A DNA stretch of 64,000 nt from assembly GCA_038030265.1 (NCBI GenBank), contig CM075938.1, positions 15,973,009 through 16,037,008 of the forward strand, in the 5' to 3' direction. Source of the DNA: Corythucha ciliata. Lineage: Eukaryota; Arthropoda; Insecta; Hemiptera; Tingidae. The position numbers were made by a program, and so were the translations under genes. Positions 58,722 to 64,000 of the stretch are shown piece by piece; the first letter of the stretch is position 1; each line of letters begins with the position of its first letter. The notes beneath the pieces are model-generated. The model saw nothing but the letters and a program-made list of their open reading frames with translations. It did not search any database and was not told the origin of the DNA.

Positions 58722-58950
58722 GACCCGAAAAACCGAAATTTTTTAGCACTTCTTTAAGTTTCTTCTAAATATCCCGAAAATGAGTTACTTTAGAGGAAAA
58801 TCTTCACTCAAAATACTTGTTGAGCGAAAAATTTCCAACAAATTTTGTATGTAAAGTAGTTTTCACCGATGAATATGGAGCGGGCTACAGCCTTTCGAAA
58901 TTGTTGTTCCAAAATGGTCAAAGGACCTAAAATCGCCTGATTTCGAATAA
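58722..58950 (+). repeat. Dispersed repeat, copy 1 of 2
   Basis: About 230 bp beginning ccgaaaaaccgaaattttt and including cccgaaaatgagttacttta, gaaaatcttcactca, acttgttgagc, gaatatggagcgggctacag and attgttgttccaaaatggtc. It matches 59277-59503 at roughly 85 percent by eye, in the same orientation, 555 bp apart. Confidence 0.75.
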
Positions 58951-59276
58951 ATATTTTATTTTGGACTGTTTTCTATTTTTTGATTTTTTGGTATGAAAGA
59001 ACGAAGACAAAAAATTGAAGGAGGATTGAAAATTGAGTGACGATAGATGGTTATAGTCGTTGATGGATAAGTGTCGATAATTGAAGATTAGTCGATGTGG
59101 ACTGAGAGTTGATTATTGATTATGTGCGATGCAGAATTTTGGATTTAAAGTTATGAAAATTTCGGTGTTTGAGGAATGAAGACTGCGGGATTTTTTGTCA
59201 TCTTGTATTTATAGGTCAGAAGTGTTCGAGAAGAAAATAACTCTGAAAATACTATCTCTTCAGGGGTAAATTTTTG

Positions 59277-59503
59277 GCAGCCCAAAAACCGAAATGTTTT
59301 GGCACTTCTTTTATTTTCTTTCAAGTATCCCGAAAATGAGTTACTTTAGAGGAAAATCTTCACTCACAAAACTTGTTGAGCATTAAATTTCCTACAACTT
59401 TTGTATTTAAAGTAGTTTTCCACGACGAATATGGAACGGGCTACAGTCTATCCAAATTGTTGTTCTAAAATGGTCGATGGTCCTAAAATCGGTAGTTTTC
59501 TTG
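59277..59503 (+). repeat. Dispersed repeat, copy 2 of 2
   Basis: The partner of 58722-58950. Between and after the copies, 59145-59178 and 59623-59658 are short inverted copies of cattcctcaaacacc and following bases, so the whole 58720-59660 segment has mixed direct and inverted structure, perhaps nested remains of one element. Confidence 0.75.
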
Positions 59504-59774
59504 TTTGTTTATTTGTTTATTCATTTTTTGTATGTATTATTGATGAACTCCAAAAACGGGCACATGGAAGCATCGTGCGGTCCCCCACACAATCCCTGAA
59601 TCATCAATCAAGCATTCTTCATTCCTCAAACACCAAAATTTCCATAACCCTAAGCCTTTCTACAGGTAGATAATAAGTCTTTATTTGCCATAAATTAGCA
59701 ATAAATAAATTGTGACATTAGAATATTCACAGACACATGAAGACAAACTCATGTATAGCTTACAAGACGTCTGA

Positions 59775-59910
59775 GGTGCATTTTCTCTAATTTAGCTGGA
59801 AATCTCAGCTTTTTATTTCAGTTTTAGCCCCCAATTAGCGCTTTTCTCTATTTGAGCTGCGAATGAATTCATTTTCTTAAGTTTAGCTGCGAATTAGTAT
59901 ACTATTTTTC
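59775..59910 (-). repeat. Family A patch, minus orientation
   Basis: Four or five units: tttcagttttagcccccaattagc, tctatttgagctgcgaatg and taagtttagctgcgaattag are the reverse complement of family A. Confidence 0.55.
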
Positions 59911-62900
59911 TTACTAGATTCCTGGCCGCCTGACAGCATTGAATCCCTTGCATGAGACGTGCAACAATCATGAGCGGTTTAGCAAGCATTGAGCGAAGTG
60001 TTGGTAGTTCTATGACGTCTGAAATCCTTCGATCAACTTGAAAAACGATTAAAATTGTAAATGAATAGCGTGAACGTTAAAGGTTCTTTCAGAAATCTTC
60101 CACTCCAAAGAATCAAGACTGAAACTAATCGGTATAATGGCTACTGTGACATTATGGTATTAATGTGAAATGGGTAAAGTTGAAGGAAGAAGGAAGTTGA
60201 GCCTGCTCTTGAAACGGTTTAAGAGAGAACGATTGCTTTGATATGGTAATATGTACCCAGAAGAGGGATCTCCCAAGTCTCTCTCCTACATACTCTCGCC
60301 TTAGCCCTTATATTCGTACCACTCGCTCTTTACCATCCCTCTTTCTCCTCCCGACATAACTTGGTGGTAATCAAGGATTCAGGCATGAATATTTAGAAGC
60401 TAATTGAGAGGGCTAGACTATGTGGGGGTTGGAGTTCAGTTGGGGGCGGGGGATGGTGATAGTTAATGAGCAAGTCTCTAATCTCGCCCCGATGTTTGCC
60501 TCAATTCTACACTCAAAGCCATAGCCAATTTCCTGTGAAGCCCCCTTCTCTCGCTTTAACTTGCACAAAGTAGTCGGAGTCGGTTTTCCTGAATGCTTAT
60601 ACGATTTATCAAAGTTTAACAACTTTGCGGCTTTGGATATTTAGAGTTCGATTTTAAGTTCGACGGAGATATTCCGTCGTTTTACGGTAGAATCGACATC
60701 CCCGATGACCTTAAACGTAAAACAAGCCGAACAGTAAAAAAATAAAATTAAAAGACTCGTTCTAAATAAGGTAATCAAGAGATAAAGCCAAGAGGTTCAT
60801 GTCGACGATGTATAAAAGCATTTGGGGGTTAGCGTGGCTTTTTATCTAATGATGAAGCTAAACTTTCATTACGGCACCTCTAATAATTGAAACCGGTTGG
60901 CGTGACGAGGCCAATTTGGTCTCCCACTCTACGTTTTTAGTGAGGGGGTTTTTAATAAAGTGCGAGGTAAAGGCTGTGGACGGGCCCAGGCGGTGCAAGG
61001 AGAAAAAACCATATCTGATCATTGTTTAGTTTAGGCGGCTGATCTTACGAAATTGATTCGTCCAGATTGTTTTCTCTCTCACTCTCTCTAGCTGTATGTA
61101 TGTGAGGAGCGGGTGAAAAAGGTTTAGATTAAAAGGTGCAAAAAAACGGAGTTTTATCCCATTTATTATGTAGCGAGAGTGAAAGAATCGGGTTAAAAAA
61201 AAAAATTCTCATGCGAGAGGGAAACAAATGATAGCAGATATTCGGAGGGGGAAACTGCAATATGCATGCAATGAGATGGGATCAGTAACGAAGGGGCGGT
61301 AGTAGAGGGGAAGTTGCAATGCGAATGGCTAATGCAGCCCTATATACCGTGCCCTCGCCTTCCTCATCCATCGTTGATGGCTAACTTCATTTAATCCCGG
61401 ATTTACAAAGTACCCGTACACTGGAATTCCTTTTTTTTTTATCTCCTGGTCCATACAACGAATCATTGTCCACTGTACTTTTTATGGCTCCCGATTTTTC
61501 CGGCGCGTAGCGTGTGAGAGATGAGAGACTCTTTACACTGACGACCATGTTAAAGTATACAAAAATCCTCTTAATTCTTTCATTTCTACGAAGGATCATC
61601 GTAAACAGGGGAAAAAGTACTGTAAAAAGAGCTGAGAATTTCCCCTCACGATCCAAATATCACATGAGGAATCCCATGGTTACCCGATCTCAACCGTCAC
61701 TCACAGTTCAACAGAAAACGTCCGCACTAACGAAGGTTTTTTAAAACTCAAGGAAGTCCCTTTTCCCCTCTTTTCATTCACGCGGATCTCCCTTATTATC
61801 TCAGAAAATCTGACATATCTCCGACCCTCCCCTCCTCTTGTTTTTTCTCCTCTTATATGTTCCCTCTTCACGGAAGAACGCCAACTAATTGAGGGCAAAA
61901 GCAAGAACCACTCCAGTTCGCCTTTTGATCTTGTCAACATATTGCCCCCAAAGATAAGAATCGTCCGAGGGAGATCTTTTCCTCTTTTTCTCCTCCACTC
62001 TTGGAAACCCTCTTAGCAACGGCTACATATTTTGGCACAACACAGTTGCGCTTCGTTGGTCAAACATCGTTTTTTATCCCCCTTCAACCCCTCCTCACCA
62101 TACTACAAACCCTCTAACATTGCTATAACGACCCTCTATAGTCCGAATCGAGTCTGAATTCTCTCACCCTTTTGGCTTCTTAAAAAACGAAAAAAAAAAA
62201 AAAAAATTCTAGCCGACTATTTGCTCGTCGCGGTCATTGAACGTGAAATCCTAAAAGGCTCCAAAGGGAGGCCAACGCAGGGAGTTAGTTTTATGATGAG
62301 GTTGGGTCCCCTGGACCATATGGACTTCTTGCAATTACTTTACTAACACACACAACTGAAAAGATTGTCATTTATTTTCCTCTGTGAGTTATTTTTTGTA
62401 TCAAATCACCCCCGCCGGCCACCCCTTTTCAATTCATTTGTTACTTTCCACGCTGAAAAGACTATAGGACTTCTACAGGGGTAGGGCTTTCGAAAAAAAA
62501 CACACGTTCGAAATAACGCAGCATCCTTATGCTGCTTTGGTGGATGCTGATGAGGTAACTCACAGTGGTGCAGATTGCGCTATAAACATTTCATGGACCG
62601 ATTTTATTGATTGCAGATCGGGTCCGTGAGGTCAGGATGTCGGCGCCGTGGATGTACGAAAGAAAATTCCGGATACCCCGTGTCATAAACCCTCAAGATC
62701 CAAACATCTGACGGCCGACTCTGCTATGGGCTTAAGGGATGTCGATCGTGTAGAAGATACCTGTGAGGACGTGGTGACGGTGGAAGCGAGGTTCAGGGGG
62801 AGCCAATGGTATGATTGGGGGAACGGCCGGCGCTTCCCTGGCATCGAAAAAAAAGTGTTGATGTCGAATTCACATTATAAAAATTATCGTTCAACAACAG

Positions 62901-63000
62901 TATTGATTATGAGAGCCGAGATCCTATTCCCTCTTCGCGAGCGTTCCTCTTATTTCTGAAAAATTGTGAAAATACCTTTTTGAACGCTGTGAAATTTGAC
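59911..63000. other. No recognisable gene or element
   Basis: Non-repetitive sequence with A- and T-runs (61431-61441, 62190-62206). The frame at 62648-62959 (103 residues, ends RERSSYF) is the most protein-like but has no motif I know and no supporting splice or start context. Confidence 0.45.
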
Positions 63001-63124
63001 TTTTTAATATACCAGCAGGGAGTCAATCCTGCGAAATTGAATTTTTGAATTTGCAAAATCCTGCGAAATTGAGTTCGGTGAGTGCCACTGCCAAGATCAC
63101 AAGACCAAGGTTTTGAAGATTTGC

Positions 63125-63411
63125 AGCCATGAAATTTGAGAAAAATCGCTTATTCAAATATGAAATTTAGAAAACGCCAATTCGCGGATTCTTGAGGCAA
63201 CTTTACGGCTGAAAGCGAGAAAAACGCTCATTTGTGGGTGAAATTAGAGAGCAACATTAGTTAAGATTAGTGAATAAAAACGCTAAATAAATATAATGCG
63301 CTAATGCTATGTTGAAATTGAGAGAAAGGGATGAGTTGCAGATAACATTGAGATAATGCACGGCTTAAATTCAGTGCAACTGTAAAACAAAAGTGGTACA
63401 TAATTTATAGA

Positions 63412-63464
<53 letters not shown>

Positions 63465-63650
63465 TTGATTCGTGGCTAATATTGACGAAAAGTTCTATAA
63501 TCGGCAGCTAAAATTATAAAATGTGTTGAATCACGGTTAAAATTGGGGAAAGGCGCTCATTCAGCCATTCTGCCAACTCACGGTTTTTGGGAGGCGACTT
63601 CGTGTAAATTGAGAAAAAGACTTCTCTTTTATTTAGACAAGAGGCTCATT
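63125..63650 (+). repeat. Family A array with a 49-base poly(A)
   Basis: Units such as cggctgaaagcgagaaaaacgctc and gtggctaatattgacgaaaa, with the alternate unit (cggattcttgaggcaac, cggtttttgggaggcgac). A pure A-run of 49 bases (63414-63462) has expanded from the short A-run normally found in each unit. Confidence 0.7.
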
Positions 63651-63834
63651 TAGATATTTCCGCCCAGGGTCCTGACAGGAGTAGGTTCGCCGTTGTTCAG
63701 GGCATACTCTTGAACCCTGCGGCAATGGAGAGAATATTCTGGTTCGAGGATGGAGCTCAATGGGGCCATTTCACCCACCACACTATTCTAGTATATCGCT
63801 GTGTCACCAAATATTTAACACGACAGAAATCGTA

Positions 63835-63945
63835 CAACCACTGCAAACCTCAACACAACACAACCACAGCGAGGCTCAAAACCACAACAAAGCTCCAAAC
63901 CACAGCAAAGCCCCAAACCGCAACAAATCTTTAATCCACAGTAGT
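63835..63945 (+). repeat. Short C/A-rich tandem repeat
   Basis: Four to five imperfect units of about 18-21 bp around caaaccacagcaaagcccc (63838, 63878, 63895, 63914). The open frame across it gives Thr/Lys/Gln-rich residues, a consequence of the repeat and not evidence of a mucin-like gene. Confidence 0.5.
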
Positions 63946-64000
63946 ATAACTTGAATCACAGCCAGCTTGAAGCTCTCATCAGTCATCATAGTGAAATTCC

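Noticed and set aside
62648..62959. A 103-residue frame as a host gene
   Set aside because: No motif, no neighbouring exons and no repeat relationship. Its length alone is not rare in 64 kb read in six frames.
63710..63934. A Thr/Lys/Gln-rich mucin-like gene fragment
   Set aside because: The amino-acid repeat is produced by a short C/A-rich tandem repeat. There is no signal peptide or conserved domain.

Overview
The window looks like gene-poor, repeat-dense DNA from an animal, most likely an arthropod. That placement rests on its mobile elements: BEL/Pao and Ty3/Gypsy LTR retrotransposons, a non-LTR element with a C-terminal RNase H, hAT and mariner DNA transposons, MITEs and tRNA-like SINE heads. 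Base composition and short C- or T-rich tracts agree, but the species cannot be fixed. I found no intact host protein-coding gene. Almost every open frame is a low-complexity by-product, and the real coding sequence is broken transposon sequence.

Layout. 1-4480 is a minus-strand BEL/Pao retrotransposon that runs off the left edge, is internally deleted, and is split by a 1.24 kb hAT transposon (1056-2293) still carrying a degenerate transposase C-terminus. 4870-6260 is a decayed non-LTR (LINE) fragment, itself split by a small inverted-repeat insertion. 6260-10030, 11690-15940, 20560-25870, 54120-58700 and 59920-63000 hold no recognisable gene. 10390-11690 and 15955-19640 are arrays of two degenerate minisatellite families of roughly 30 bp units (called A and B here), with two Harbinger-like MITEs inserted. 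20049-20556 holds a tRNA-headed SINE and an inverted pair of its body. 25871-30688 is a nested pair of hAT-like elements filled with minisatellite arrays.

31277-32369 is a three-armed inverted-repeat element. Next to it lies a 4.1-4.6 kb segmental duplication (32334-36903 and 38190-42323) whose two copies are separated by a Ty3/Gypsy gag-protease fragment (36904-38189). 43020-43870 has further A and B arrays. 43958-48283 is a 4.3 kb structure with long diverged inverted ends, holding a mariner-derived palindrome (46835-47248) and a TA-flanked MITE (47843-48069). 50863-51722 is a clean non-autonomous hAT with a perfect 8 bp target duplication. 51780-54120 is a third large minisatellite field (family D). 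The right end has a family A array with a 49-base poly(A) tract and a short C/A-rich repeat.

The main result is how the minisatellites are organised. Families A and B recur together. Two distant copies share a homologous non-repetitive junction between them (17223-17515 and 33056-33395). One A/B pair lies inside a hAT with an 8 bp target duplication, and one B unit runs directly into a hAT-type terminus (30955-31016). I infer that these arrays arose in, and were spread by, hAT-like transposons. Boundaries and homologies were read by eye, without alignment software or a database search.
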